Shown: positions 23,544 through 49,084 of the stretch, piece after piece
How the letters are laid out: each line of letters opens with the position of its first letter
Numbering within the stretch: position 1 is the stretch's first letter
Source of the DNA: Erinaceus europaeus
Lineage: Eukaryota; Chordata; Mammalia; Eulipotyphla; Erinaceidae
Length of the DNA: 64,000 nucleotides
Direction: 5' to 3'
Assembly (NCBI RefSeq): GCF_950295315.1
Contig: NC_080175.1
Span: 67,306,302-67,370,301 of the forward strand
Made by a program: the position numbers and the translations under genes
Notes under the pieces: generated by a model
What the model saw: only the letters and a program-made list of their open reading frames with translations
Database searches by the model: none
What the model was told of the DNA's origin: nothing

Positions 23544-23743
23544 NNNNNNNNNNNNNNNNNNNNNNNNNNNNNNNNNNNNNNNNNNNNNNNNNNNNNNNNN
23601 NNNNNNNNNNNNNNNNNNNNNNNNNNNNNNNNNNNNNNNNNNNNNNNNNNNNNNNNNNNNNNNNNNNNNNNNNNNNNNNNNNNNNNNNNNNNNNNNNNNN
23701 NNNNNNNNNNNNNNNNNNNNNNNNNNNNNNNNNNNNNNNNNNN
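23544..23743. other. assembly gap (200 N)
   Basis: A run of exactly 200 N. The true length is unknown. Frames crossing it are meaningless. Confidence 0.99.
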
Positions 23744-24210
23744 TTTCTTCTTCAAAGAAGTACACCTAAAAAGTGCCCAAGAATACATACCTGGAGGAAG
23801 TGGAAACAGCAGGATCTTAGCCCCAACTAATTCCAAAACCCTGTTCAAACACACTATGTTTCCATTCCTGAAATGATTTTTCACCATCTTATTTAAAGGA
23901 AAGTCATATTATGGAATAGGAGCATTATTCAGACAGCTTCAGAAAGTGATCTCTGTTTTCAAGACATTTCTGAGCATTCCAAAGTATAACAATAAGCACC
24001 ACTTTCTCAAAGACTGGAGAAATTAAAACATGAACTTTGGCAGTTGCTTATTTATATATATGCCCAGTCTCTAAAACTTGCTGACAGTTCATAAGGGCTT
24101 AAAGATCAACTTTTTTTCAAGTAATAAAGCATTCCTGAAAGTGAATTTTACAGCTACTTTTCTATCTTTGGGCTTGACTCACTCATTAAATTTCATTAAA
24201 AAAAAATTTT
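23744..24210. other. intergenic, nothing recognised
   Basis: A/T-rich sequence with no recognisable feature. Confidence 0.5.
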
Positions 24211-24216
24211 TTTAAG

Positions 24217-24480
24217 TTTTTTTTTTTAATTGAAAAAAAAATTCCCTTTTGTTGCCCTTGTTGTTTATGGTCGTCATTGTTGTTATTGCTGTTGTTATTG
24301 GATAGGACAGAGAGAAATGGAGAGAGGATGGGAAGACAGAGAGGGGGAGAGAAAGGCATCTGCAGACCTGCTTCACCACCTGTGAAGTGAACACGCTGCA
24401 GGTGGGGAGCCTGGAGCTGATGAAGGTGCACTTTCCTCATGTCATGTGTGCTTAACCCGCTGCGCCACTGCCCAGCTCCC
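24217..24480 (-). mobile_element. SINE-A
   Basis: Reverse copy: cccttttgttgcccttgttg, purine body, gacctgcttcaccacctgtg, ending in the inverted head cgctgcgccactgcccagct. Confidence 0.88.
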
Positions 24481-24489
24481 TTTTTTCTT

Positions 24490-25625
24490 TTTTACTTTAA
24501 AAAAAAAATTTATCTATAAAAAGGAAACATTGACAAAACCATAGGATAAGAGAAGTACAGCTTCACACAATTACCACCAACAGAACTCTGTATTCCATCC
24601 CCTCCCCTAATAGCTTTCCTATTCTTTAACCCTCTGGGAGTATGGACCCAAGGTCACTGTGGGATGCAGAAGGTGGAAGGTCTGGCTTCTGTAATTGCTT
24701 CCCTGCTGAGCATGGGCGTTGACAGGTTGCTCCATACTCCCAGCCTGCCTGTCTCTTTCCCTAGTGGGGAAGCAGAGCTCCAGGACATATTGGTGGGGTT
24801 GTCTGTCCAGGGAAGTCTGGTTGGCATCATGCTAGCATCTGGAACCTGGTGGTTGAAAAAAGAATTAACATACAAAGCCAAACAAATTGTTGACCAATCA
24901 TGGACCCAAAGGCTGGAATAGTGCAAAGGAAGAGTTGGGGGGCCCTCCACTTTGTAGGTAGCTGGTAAGCATATTTTAGTTATATTCCAAAGGGCCTGTG
25001 GCTATACTGGTTTTTTTGTTTGTTTGTTTGTTTTTGGTTTTTTTGCCTGAGCCTGAAATCTGATATGCAGGTGGATCCTAATTATTATCTGAGGGGGTGA
25101 TATCATGGCTGGCAGAAGGACCAGAAAGCTGGATCAGGGAAGAGAGTAGCTCCCAAATATGGGAAAGGGGTATAAATATTGTTGATTGTAAACCCCATCA
25201 ATTTGATGTGATCTGGGCCCCATTCAGCTTAGGAGCCTATGTGACCTCTGCATCCCTGTAGATCTGGGCTCACATTCTGTGGTCATAAGTAGGAACGTTC
25301 CAAGCTGCCCCAATATCAGGACCCATCTTCCTCAGGTGTAGCATAGAGTATATTGTCCAGCCTTTCTTCAGAGGATGAAACATTCTCTACCATTGTTGAT
25401 CCAAGTTGAGGGCAAGGTCCTATGGGGGCCCACAAAGGGGTCTATTGTGCTGTTCCTGATAGAAATGATCGATAACAATGGAGAGAGGGATTTATTTGAG
25501 GTCTAGGCCCATCATGTCTATTTGGGAATCTCAGGACTCTCCAAATAGGGCCCTAGCTGATGGGGTGGCCTGACAATGACTAAAGAGTCATCATTAAAGT
25601 TTGCCAGTCTCTTGCCCTTATTCAG
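24490..25625 (-). mobile_element. L1 long-3'-UTR, 1.1 kb
   Basis: Reverse complement gives, in order, the mid-UTR (ending aagagtcatcattaaagt on +), then the gcatctggaacctggtggtt and gggagtatggacccaaggtc blocks, and the 3' terminus tctataaaaaggaaacattg. Collinear with 53830-54930 on the other strand. A T/G-rich insertion lies at 25010-25042. Confidence 0.88.
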
Positions 25626-25638
25626 CTTTTGCAGTTCT

Positions 25639-25768
25639 TGCTTTTTTTTTTTTTTTTTTTAATAATTTATTTCTTTATTGGGGAATTAATGTTTTACATT
25701 CAACAGTAAATACAATAGTTTGTACATTCATAACATTCCCCAGATTCCCACATTAAAAAAATTTTTTT
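25639..25768 (-). mobile_element. L1 3' end, short-UTR type
   Basis: Poly-T (25645-25662), then ttggggaattaatgttttac and acagtaaatacaatagtttg, the reverse of the terminus at 11800-11865. Confidence 0.85.
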
Positions 25769-25769
25769 A

Positions 25770-26055
25770 AAAAACAGTAAGAGGGGAAATTGGTTTGATG
25801 AAAAGTCCCATACAGAAGCTTACACCTATTCATAGCTTAATCAAGATAAAACAATTCACAAATAACACCAGAATTCCACTTTGAAGAGAGGAAAGAGGTC
25901 TCATTTTCTGCTTGAAATCATGGACATCAAGGGCAGTAAGAAGGGACGTGAGCGCTTGTTTCTACTTTGCTATGTGGAAAATGGAGCTGAGAGTGTAGCT
26001 GGATGAAGCACAGAGGATGCTGGCTTGATGCTGGAACCATACAAGCAGGCTGAGG
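25770..26055. other. region upstream of TMEM212, nothing recognised
   Basis: Unique-looking sequence with no promoter element I can assign. Confidence 0.4.
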
Positions 26056-26225
26056 GGGCTGGGCAGTGGCGCACCTGGCTACATTACCAAGTGTCAGAAG
26101 CCCCACTTGCAGCAGGGAAGTTTCACAGGCAGGTCTGCAAGTGTTTCTCTTCTCTTTTTCTCCCCCTCCCTATCTCCCCTCCCCTCTCAATTTCTCTCTG
26201 TCATATAACAAATAAATAAATAAAC
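26056..26225 (+). mobile_element. SINE-B, internally shortened
   Basis: gggggctgggcagtggcgca head, shortened tRNA-like middle, CT body, (AATA) tail; lies 370 bp before TMEM212. Confidence 0.85.
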
Positions 26226-41085
<14,860 letters not shown>

Positions 41086-41215
41086 TTAGTGGATCACACC
41101 AAGGATGATCACCACTTACTCAGAGAGGAAGTTAGACTGACATGTGTACCCCCATAGCCTGGGAGCATTAGCTGGATTAATCTATGTCAGCACAGAGAAG
41201 TTACAGAGTATTAAA
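41086..41215 (+). terminator. TMEM212: possible TMEM212 3' UTR with ATTAAA signal
   Basis: attaaa at 41210-41215 is 125 bases after the stop and could be the poly(A) signal. A T-rich stretch does not follow closely, so a later site is possible. Confidence 0.3.
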
Positions 41216-41436
41216 AGTATGGTGTTTTAGCAAAGAGGAAGCAAGAGGTGGGAATGGTTTAGCCACCTAAGAACCTTTAACCTTTTATCTGTGTTTACAA
41301 AGCATGGTGGCCCTCAACATGTTTTCTCTTCAAATGCACTCAATGTAATCTTTTTTTTTTTTTTTTTTTGCACCACAAGCACCTAACACATGCACAATTT
41401 CACTATTCCAAGATCAACTTTTTCAACCTTTTTTCT

Positions 41437-41718
41437 TTTTTATTAATTTTATTTATTTATTTATTCCCTTTTGTTGCCCTTGTTGTTTTATTGTTATAGT
41501 TATTATTGTTGTCGTCATTGTTGGATAAGACAGAGATATGGAGAGAGGAGGGGAAGACAGAGGGGGGAGAGAAAGATAGACACCTACAGACCTGCTTCAC
41601 TACTTCTGACACGACTCCCCTGCAGGTGGGGAGCCGGGGGCTCGAACCGGGATCCTTACTCCGGTCCTTGTGCTCTGCGTCACCTGCAATTAACCTGCCG
41701 CAATACCGCCCGTCTCCC
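41437..41718 (-). mobile_element. SINE-A, full length with 14-bp TSD
   Basis: tcaaccttttttct at 41423-41436 and 41719-41732. Complete reverse copy from poly-T/(ATTT) through ggctcgaaccgggatcctta to gcaataccgcccgtctccc. Confidence 0.95.
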
Positions 41719-41734
41719 TCAACCTTTTTTCTAC

Positions 41735-41880
41735 CAAAGAGTGAGACAGGGACACAAGTGCACAAGAGCTTCCTCTGGCTCTGAAGCCCTCCCATGTGGT
41801 GCCTACACACAAACCTGGGCCATGCATTGGAAGACACACAGCCCACTGCATGAGCAGGTACCTCCCAGACCCCACTTTAA
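41735..41880 (-). mobile_element. SINE-E
   Basis: agtgagacagggacacaagt, agagcttcctctggctctga, aacctgggccatgcattgga, gagcaggtacctcccagacc. Confidence 0.6.
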
Positions 41881-41909
41881 TGTTTTCATACAAGATATCC
41901 CAGAGGGAA

Positions 41910-41996
41910 AGGGCCAGGGAGACAGCATAATGGTTATGTAAATGACTTGAGGCCTGAGGCTTTGAGCTGGGCTCTGGTCTCTCTCTCTCTCTACAT

Positions 41997-42058
<62 letters not shown>

Positions 42059-42180
42059 GTCTTTCATGTTAAAAAAACACTTCCATGCCTGCAGCTGTGA
42101 GGGCCTAGGTTTAATCCCCAGTACCACCATAGACCAGGGCTGAGCAGTGCTCGGGTCAAAAATAATAATAAAAAAAATAA
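41910..42180 (+). mobile_element. SINE-D with internal hexamer expansion
   Basis: ccagggagacagcataatgg head and tgaggcctgaggctttgagc, then CT and the hexamer array, then a second SINE-D 3' part (ggtttaatccccagtaccac) ending in A/T-rich tail. Either two copies or one interrupted copy. Confidence 0.75.
41993..42057 (+). repeat. (ACATAT)n minisatellite-like array
   Basis: About 11 near-perfect ACATAT hexamers. Opposite-strand frames read only alternating Met-Tyr and are artefacts. Confidence 0.97.
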
Positions 42181-42184
42181 TGAT

Positions 42185-43240
42185 AATAATAATTAAACAG
42201 AATATCCTAGTGGGGGTTTACTTCCTTGGCTCATCATTCTTAATCTCAGATATTTCTGGGAATATATATTTTAAAACAAAAATCTAACTGTGCTATATTC
42301 ATAACAAATAAGAACTCTTTTGAAAGCAAAGACATTTTTGTTCCACTGAAATAGCAGGGATCTGAGTAGTAATCAGAAGTCTCTATCTTTTATACTCACA
42401 CACACACACACACAAAAAGTGTAAAGACCATTGAGTTTATCCTAGTGAGTGTTTCAGACTAGGACTCTATCCTCCATTCCCCACAAATGCTTGCTTGCTA
42501 TCACTTCCCATGAGAAAGAGAGAAGAGAAGCAGAGGAAGGGATGAGGGTAAAGGGCTGGGGGCTAATAGCTGCAGACACCTCTGGCCTGGAATGAGGCAG
42601 CTGGGACTGGATCTTTGCAGCTTCCACAGCCCAGGACACTGGCCACTGAGAGGCCTTTCCAGACGTGTCTCAGTTGGGCTTTGGAATAGAAGTTTCTTCC
42701 ACAGGGAAGAACGATTTTAATTTTTTAGAATCATTATGTTTCTAAAATTTTTTTTTTAAAAAAAGAAGTTTCTTCCAGTGATCATCTCCCCCCCCCCCCG
42801 CCTCTCTCTCTCTCTCTCTCTCTCTCTGTGTCTCTCTCTCTCTCTCCCAGCCACACTAACAAGTCACTGGGAAGGCTGTTGTGTTTACTGCAAGAAACTG
42901 AGAATTACTAGACACTAGAAACAATATGTCCACAAAAATAGAGTTACTCACTGATTCGCAGACCATATTTGAAAAACATCTCTTTCCTAGATATTTAATC
43001 TATAATATCTTGTATATGCCATCATGTCAATACTAAGTGCATATGATTAATTATAGTATGCAATTATAATATTATGATTAATGGAGTCTATTATGGCCAT
43101 GGAATCAAAAAGAATCTCCAGGAAAGAATACAGAGAAAAGTAGACTTGAAGTCCCATACCAAGGACCAGAGAGAGGTGTGTTGTAGAAGACTTAATTTCA
43201 ACATGACTTAAGAAGTTTCAAGAATGCCACACACAGGCCT
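42185..43240. other. intergenic, simple repeats only
   Basis: (CA)n at 42399-42415, a C run at 42787-42799 followed by (CT)n to 42847. Otherwise no repeat family or gene recognised. Confidence 0.5.
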
Positions 43241-43244
43241 TTTG

Positions 43245-43342
43245 AAGTCAGGCAGCTTGAGGTTTAATTGCTTCCTCTGTCACTTACCAACTGAATAGCC
43301 TGGAGCAAACTGGTATTTAGGTCTCTGAGCTTAAGGTTTCTT
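43245..43342 (+). mobile_element. MIR fragment (left part)
   Basis: gcttcctctgtcacttacca, then agcctggagcaaactggtat and gtctctgagcttaaggtttc follow the MIR core. It resumes at 44778 after a nested insertion. Confidence 0.72.
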
Positions 43343-43374
43343 TTGTTTAAAAAAAATTTTTTTTAGTTTTTTTA

Positions 43375-43664
43375 AAAAATTTTTTCAAAGCATTTATTTA
43401 TTTCCTTTTGTTGCCCTTGATTTTTTTTTGTTGTAGTTATTATTGTTATTGATGTCATTGTTGTTGGATAGGACAGAGAGAAATGAAGAGAGGAGGGGAA
43501 GACAGAGAGGGGGAGAGAAAAATAGACACTTGCAGACCTGCTTCACTGCCTGTGAAGCGACTCCTCTGCAGGTGGGGAGCCGGGGGCTCGAACCAGTATC
43601 CTTCCTCCGGTTCTTGCTCTTTGTGTCACATGTGCTTAACCCTCTGTGCTACCGCCCGACTCCC
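43375..43664 (-). mobile_element. SINE-A nested in the SINE-B tail
   Basis: tttccttttgttgcccttga, purine body, gaagcgactcctctgcaggt, ctaccgcccgactccc inverted head. Confidence 0.9.
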
Positions 43665-43770
43665 TAAAAAATATATATTTTTAAATTTATTCTGATAGTA
43701 CAGTGAGAATTTGAAAGAGAAGACAGAGAAAGAGTGAGAAAAAGAGAAACACCTGCACATCTGCTTCACC

Positions 43771-44660
43771 TGCTTCATCTGTTTTCCATCTACACCATGC
43801 CTCGGCCTCGCGTGAGCTTAATGTGCAGCTTGGCGATACGAGAATCCGGCATGAAGCCCAGCCAGTCTATCTTGGCATTACTCTCGATCACACTCTGTCA
43901 TTTCACAAACATCTCATAAAAACTGCAGCAAAGGTGGGCGCGAGGAATAACATCATTGCAAGACTGGCCAGCTCCTCATGGGGCGCGAGCGCTTCCACAC
44001 TACGATCATCATCTCTGGCATTATGCTATTCCACTGCAGAATACTGTGCCCCAGTATGGTTCCATAGCCCCCATGTCCACTTGGTCGATTCCAAATTATA
44101 TTCCTCCATGAGGATAATTTCTGGAACCATCCGTTCCACCCCGGTTCCGTGGCTGCCAGTTCTTAGCAACATGGCCCCGCCAGATATTGGTCGGGATGTG
44201 GCATCATCTAAGTTCATTTCCCACGTCTACGCTCGACCGGACCTGCCAATATACGCGGATATCTTCGCCCACCCTGTCCAACGCTTGACGTCTCGTCACC
44301 CAATCTGGTCCCCTATGCCTACACTGAACTTCTCTGTTCCAGACTCTTGGAAACAGAGTTGGCAGTCAGCTGAGGTAAAGAACAAACACCTCATCACAGA
44401 CCCCTGCAAGCGTTACCCGGCTTTGACCTAGCACGTTATGATTGGGCCCTCCTCAATCGCTATCGAACAGGCCATGGCCGGTGCGATGCTATGTTCCATC
44501 GCTGGGGAACCAGAGATGACCCGAACTGCCCCTGCGGCTACAGACAGACTATGACCCACATAGTCAACGACTGCCACCTCTCCAGATTCAAAGGAGGTCT
44601 CGAAACTTTACATCAGGCTCAACCTGATGCTGTTGACTGGCAAACGCTAGAAGAAGAAGA
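43771..44660 (+). mobile_element. Vingi non-LTR retrotransposon, 5'-truncated, ~890 bp
   Basis: Inserted in a SINE-B with target duplication ctgcttcacc at 43761-43770 and 44662-44671. It encodes the end of the reverse transcriptase and the C-terminal domain (next entry). The stop codon region runs directly into (GAA)n, so there is essentially no 3' UTR. Its C/G content and CpG density are higher than the surrounding DNA. Family placement as Vingi (Ingi-related, known in hedgehogs) rests on protein motifs and host, from memory. Confidence 0.82.
43791..44653 (+). pseudogene. Vingi ORF, RT C-terminal part and zinc-knuckle-like end
   Basis: Non-LTR retrotransposon polyprotein fragment. The RT palm/thumb marker YLGITLD lies near 43868-43888, followed by the helix-rich thumb (NNIIARL, WGAS, LALCYSTAEYCAPVW at about 44021-44065) and IISGTIRSTPVPWLPVL. 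One frame is open from 43823 to a TAG at 44429-44431. The family frame then continues in the +1 frame from about 44417 with an NRYRTGHGRC motif near 44455 and a Cys-x-Cys...His...Cys cluster (CPCGYRQTMTHIVNDC, 44530-44577), likely nucleic-acid binding. A small deletion near 44640 removes residues before the stop. One frameshift plus 5' truncation make it dead. Confidence 0.82.
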
Positions 44661-44777
44661 CCTGCTTCACCACTCATGAAGTCTCCCCACAGCAGGTGGA
44701 GACCAGGAGCTTGAGTCCAGGTCCTTGAGCATTGTACCATGTGTGCTCAACTGGCTGCACCACCTCTCAGCCCTAGA

Positions 44778-44840
44778 TTAAGGTTTCTTACATGTGTAGT
44801 AGAGCTAACACCAGCCTTTTATGTTACAACATGAACTAAG
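44778..44840 (+). mobile_element. MIR fragment (right part)
   Basis: ttaaggtttcttacatgtgt, agagctaacaccagcctttt continues the MIR interrupted at 43342. Confidence 0.6.
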
Positions 44841-44844
44841 TGCC

Positions 44845-45525
44845 ACTGAGTCATGTGGGACCTGGCGGTTGATAGCTGCACAGCAAACCTGTCTCTCTCC
44901 TAATCAGTTTAAGGTCTTGCCCCCTCTAAGATATCAGAAAGTGCCCTTTAACCTTATGTGAATTTTTGAAAAGTCCCAAGCCAATCTGAACCAAACCAAA
45001 TAGCAAGTGACCAAAAGAGATACTAAACGTGAAGATTCCCCACGTCCTTAAGTCAGCTCCTGTCCTCAAAATGGATGGTTCTTCCTGACTGTTTTATACC
45101 TGTGCCAGAAATTTTACTATCTATGTTTTTCTTTTATATAACTTTTTACCACCCCCTCCACCACCACTGCCACCTTTTTGTTCTCTCTGGAGTTTCCTCT
45201 TAAATCCTTAACTGGTACCATGACATCTGACTAAAGTCATCCTTTCTTGGGTTCCTGTGACATAAAAAATAGTCCAAATGAAATATCAGAAGTAACACTC
45301 TATTTTATTTGAAAATTTGTGGAAGTAAACACTATTTTTTTCTTCCTAGGGTCAAAAGAATGGATGACAAACCTGAAGCAATATTCCTCTTAAAATCATT
45401 GTATTTGCGCCCATCATCCTGAAATTCTTGAGGGGTGACTTTGATCTTTAAATGTCTTCTTCTGTTAGAAACTGAAAATCAAAATACACATTTTAGCCCT
45501 ATTTGATTATCAATCTTGCTTACTT
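44845..45525. other. intergenic, nothing recognised
   Basis: A/T-rich unique-looking sequence. Confidence 0.5.
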
Positions 45526-45532
45526 TCCAGTT

Positions 45533-45807
45533 TGTTGTTAAAATTCGGCGGCTCCAGCTGGCCGGGCTAGCTTCACGGGCGGGTAACAGAGACGACCAGA
45601 GACGTACGGCTGGGCAGGGAAGCTGTATTTCTTTATTCAGGAACAACGATTTATAAACTAAGACAAACTAATCACCAAACAGAACTCTGCTGCCTCTTCC
45701 CTCCCCCCCCTTTTTGGGCGGGGCCAAGCGGGCCTGCGAAATAGCAGGACTGATCCAATTTTCTTGGCGGGGGAGATCTAGAACAACCCAATGTAAAGCA
45801 TACAACA
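45533..45807 (-). mobile_element. solo LTR of an endogenous retrovirus, 6-bp TSD
   Basis: 275 bp. On the minus strand it begins TGTTGTATGC and ends TTAACAACA, flanked by ccagtt at 45527-45532 and 45808-45813. Minus-strand landmarks: a GC-box-like gccccgccc, TATA-like tttataaat (about 45649-45657) and AATAAA (45632-45637), then a U5 shared with the 20.6-kb LTR (ctggtcgtctctgttaccc, cccgtgaagc). No coding sequence. It lacks the tRNA-Gly insert of the other LTR. Confidence 0.9.
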
Positions 45808-45921
45808 CCAGTTTACCTTTTTGATGGGAAAATTAAAAATAAATAATTGTTATCACAAAAGTTTGAAATCTGAAATGTGACTTGGCAGTGAATAAGTATT
45901 TTCTTAGAATTTCTCATATCC

Positions 45922-46100
45922 TGGGGCTAGGCGGTGGCATACTAGGTTGAGTAGACACATTTCAGTGTTCATGGACCCAGGTTCAAGTCCCCAGTCCCTA
46001 CTTATGGGGGGAGGGGCACTTCACTAGTGATGAAGCAGGTTTGCAGGTGTTTCTCTGTCTCTCCCTCTCAATCTCTCCCTGTCCCATAGCGTTAAAAATG
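45922..46100 (+). mobile_element. SINE-B
   Basis: ctggggctaggcggtggcat head, ggttcaagtccccagtccct, CT body. Confidence 0.85.
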
Positions 46101-46104
46101 TTAA

Positions 46105-46240
46105 ATAAACTGTATGGAAGAGAGAGAAAAGACAGAGAAGCCAAAGTACAACTTTGACCTTTGCAGCACCAAGGTTTAAACCAGAAATTTCCAACATGCA
46201 AGTCCTGGACTCTACCCACTAGGCTGGCTTCCTGGTCATC
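46105..46240 (-). mobile_element. SINE-E
   Basis: gagagaaaagacagagaagc, cagcaccaaggtttaaacca, ctctacccactaggctggct. Confidence 0.6.
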
Positions 46241-46384
46241 CCACCTGTGTTCTTTGCAGCTCCTCCGAGCACCTGGGGTGGAGTGCAGCGTCTGCAGGAG
46301 GCCCTCCTCCAGGTGAATCCGCACACTCATGTTTGTGCCCTGGTGTGGTGAGTAGGGCGGCTGGGACTTTGGGAGGAGAATCAC

Positions 46385-46618
46385 CCAGGTTTAGACTCTC
46401 ACTGCAGATAACAACTTCAGTTTCTTACCCAGTCAAAAGGTGCTGAGGGGTTAGGGAAGTCAAAGACTTGCTATAAGAATCCACAGACTACTGATGGAAA
46501 GGCGCCTAAGTTGGAAGAATGTTTTGCAGACATCTGTCACAAGGAGATGAGAAATTGTACCCATAAGTCATAACTGTATGGCAATCCAGTAAGCCCCCAA
46601 TAAAATGTTTCCTTAAAA
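46385..46618 (+). mobile_element. L1 3' UTR fragment
   Basis: gttttgcagacatctgtcac, aaggagatgagaaattgtac, gtaagcccccaataaaatgt then A tail 46614-46626. Related to 34060-34250. Confidence 0.65.
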
Positions 46619-46819
46619 AAAAAAAAGGCAGGGGGAGGGAGAATCCAATGACACTAAGTAGGAAAAGCACATTCCAGAGAGTCTTACCCACTACAAATGC
46701 TCAAAAATAGTACCATTGCTATGAATCCACTCAAACACTGATTAAATACCTTTAAGTGTCAAATCAGTAGAGACTGCCTTCCTTTGAAGTGGACATGGGC
46801 AAATATAAGTGTGAGATCC

Positions 46820-47125
46820 AGGGGCTGGGCAGTGGTCCACTTAGTTAGGCACACACATTACCATGTGCAGGGACCTGGGTCTGAGACTCCACTCCCCACC
46901 TGCAGAGGGGATGTTTCACAATCAGTGAAGCAGGTCTCTCTGTCTTTCCTATCTCCCCCTCCCCTATCAATTTCTCTCTGCCTTGTCAAGTATAATCAAA
47001 AGGAAAAAACAAAAGGAAAAATCAAAAATGGCCTCTGGGAGCTGTACATTTGTAGTGTCAGCACCAAGCCCCAGTGACAGTCCTAGCAGCAAGAATAAAT
47101 AAAGAGATAATAAAAATAAAAGTGT
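46820..47125 (+). mobile_element. SINE-A'/B mosaic
   Basis: ggggctgggcagtggtccac head, CT body, A' block with gcaccaagccccagtgacag, (AATAAA) tail. Confidence 0.8.
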
Positions 47126-47129
47126 GTGA

Positions 47130-48430
47130 GACTTAGCATCTTGGATATATCACAAGAAACGGGCTATCAGAGAGACTAAGTGGCATGTTCAGGACACACT
47201 GCTCAGTAGTTGGTGGAAAATCTGTCAAAATATGTTTGTCCATCCCTTCACACTGTAATGAGGTGTCCAGTGAGCCCCAGCCCCCAGGACTGACTACACT
47301 AGCAGGCACTTCACGTTCATCCACACACTGTCTGCTCCACACTAACCTCCACACTAGTTAAACATTCCCGCTCAGTGCTGGGCACCCTAGCTTCTCACTT
47401 CCTACCTGGGACAGGTTTTCAGGCAGCCACTGGAGTTTTCTCATGAGTTGAAGTCCCAGTTATCTGGCACCAATGGGAGGAGCAGCAGCTAGACTCAACT
47501 GTTGCTTCCCAGAACTGTACCTTGCAGCTGGCAGCAGAATGGGCCTCATTCTGAGCAGCCCAAACAGACACAAGCAAAGGCTGAAAGTATGCCATGCCAA
47601 GGTTAAGTGACATGCCACAAACAGCCAGCAAAAATGAATGTGCAGCTATTCCGCTGCCTCTGCGTCTCCAGAGGAACAGCAAACATGTTGCTATGCCTTT
47701 GCCTAGAAGAACTAGACGGTTAGTGCCTGGCTTCATATGCCCCCTAAAATCTGCATTACAGATGGGAAGGCCCTGTACTCAAACAGCCTGGTTTTGTTTG
47801 TTTGCTAGTTGGGTTTTTTTTTGTTTGTTTGGTTTGGGTTTTTTTTGTTTTTTTTCTTTCTTTCCAGTTTTGCAGGGCTGTTAGCATTATTAGACTAGGC
47901 AAGATACCCAAGTGGCTGTCTTACAGAGCTCTGTGAATGTGGACACACCAGTTTGTGGGAAGGAAGCTATGTCAAATGGGGCTCAGAGAAAACAGGGAAA
48001 CCCCACCCACCTACCCACCCACCCAGAGATTCCTCCTCAGTGCTATAAGTGACCCTGCCAATGTCCACAGCCCTTACACTGCTCTCATTGATCCATGCAA
48101 ATGACCTCAGGCCAGAGTTTCCTGCAAGGAGAAACTCAGAGCAACATCACTGGAATCCTCACCAACAGAGTCCTTCTTGGGGGCAATTTCAGCCCCTGAC
48201 ATTCCAGGAAATAGCTTAATAATGTAATTTAGGCCTGGCTGGTAACCAGTCCCAAGACACAGAGACACAAATGCAGCATGGAAGATTGAAAATCTCAGTT
48301 CAGAGACCAGTATTTATTATCACACGGAGTGTCGCAGTGAAAGCCACCACCTCCACCACCACAAAAACTGTGCAAGGCACTGAAGTAATGATTAAATTTG
48401 ACACAGTCCCTTACTCATTAAAGCCAATAT
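47130..48430. other. intergenic, unique sequence
   Basis: No repeat family recognised. Contains a T/G-rich stretch (47805-47870) and a (CCAC)n-like stretch (48003-48025). Frames of 96-105 codons on both strands (47419-47884) have no recognisable domain. Confidence 0.45.
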
Positions 48431-48434
48431 AGGA

Positions 48435-49080
48435 AAAGGTAGGATTTCTGCCAAAAAAAAAAAAAAAAAAGAATCACAGATACATCCTGAAGACAATTTC
48501 CTTTCCATTTTTCTCTCCCAGGTCTTGGACGCATGCCATATCATCCAGTGTCTGACACCAAACAGAACTGTATTTGAATCACTAATATATTTGCAAAAGT
48601 CCACCCCACCCGGATTCTCAAAGGCCTTGATAGAGGCACACAGCCCTTTTCAAGGCAACATGTTTCATTTTCTCTGGTGCTGGACAGCTGAAAAACTACA
48701 AGAGCCGGGTTATAAGTCAGGAAGGGGAGCAGGGCCCCACACTATGACATCACTTTCTTGCAATGCAATGGAGTAATATTTCCGGCAGAGAAAACATGAT
48801 CCGAGCGGACAGGCAGCCTCAACTCCCTGTGACATTTGCAGGAGAAGGTGCCAGGCCTGCCCCCTCCAGCATCTGCCTCCCCCCCACTGTCCTGGAGGTG
48901 GGCAGGGGGCTTCTTGCTGGAGCCGGCCCCATCTGTCCTTTTCTGGATTCACACAAATGCCTCCCATCTAGCAAAAGGCAACTTCACAGTGGGACGTGAG
49001 TTCAGGCTAAATCAGTTTTTTGCTTTCAGTCCTGAGTGTCTTCTCTTCCTCCCTGCCCCCCACCTCCTCCTTTTCCTTCT
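48435..49080. other. intergenic, unique sequence
   Basis: An 18-A run at 48453-48470. 48830-48990 is GC-rich but has no recognisable exon. Confidence 0.45.
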
Positions 49081-49084
49081 CCCC

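Larger units (their letters stand above)
43343..44777 (-). mobile_element. SINE-B inside MIR, itself split by SINE-A and Vingi
   Basis: The host duplication ttaaggtttctt occurs at 43331-43342 and 44778-44789. SINE-B pieces: 43666-43770 (purine body, aaacacctgcacatctgctt) and 44661-44777 (cactcatgaagtctccccac, ggtggagaccaggagcttga, inverted head caccacctctcagcccta). Confidence 0.85.

Noticed and set aside
43823..44431. 202-codon open frame as a host gene
   Set aside because: It is the reverse-transcriptase end of a Vingi element with target duplication and downstream frameshift, not a domesticated gene; no start context or splice sites.
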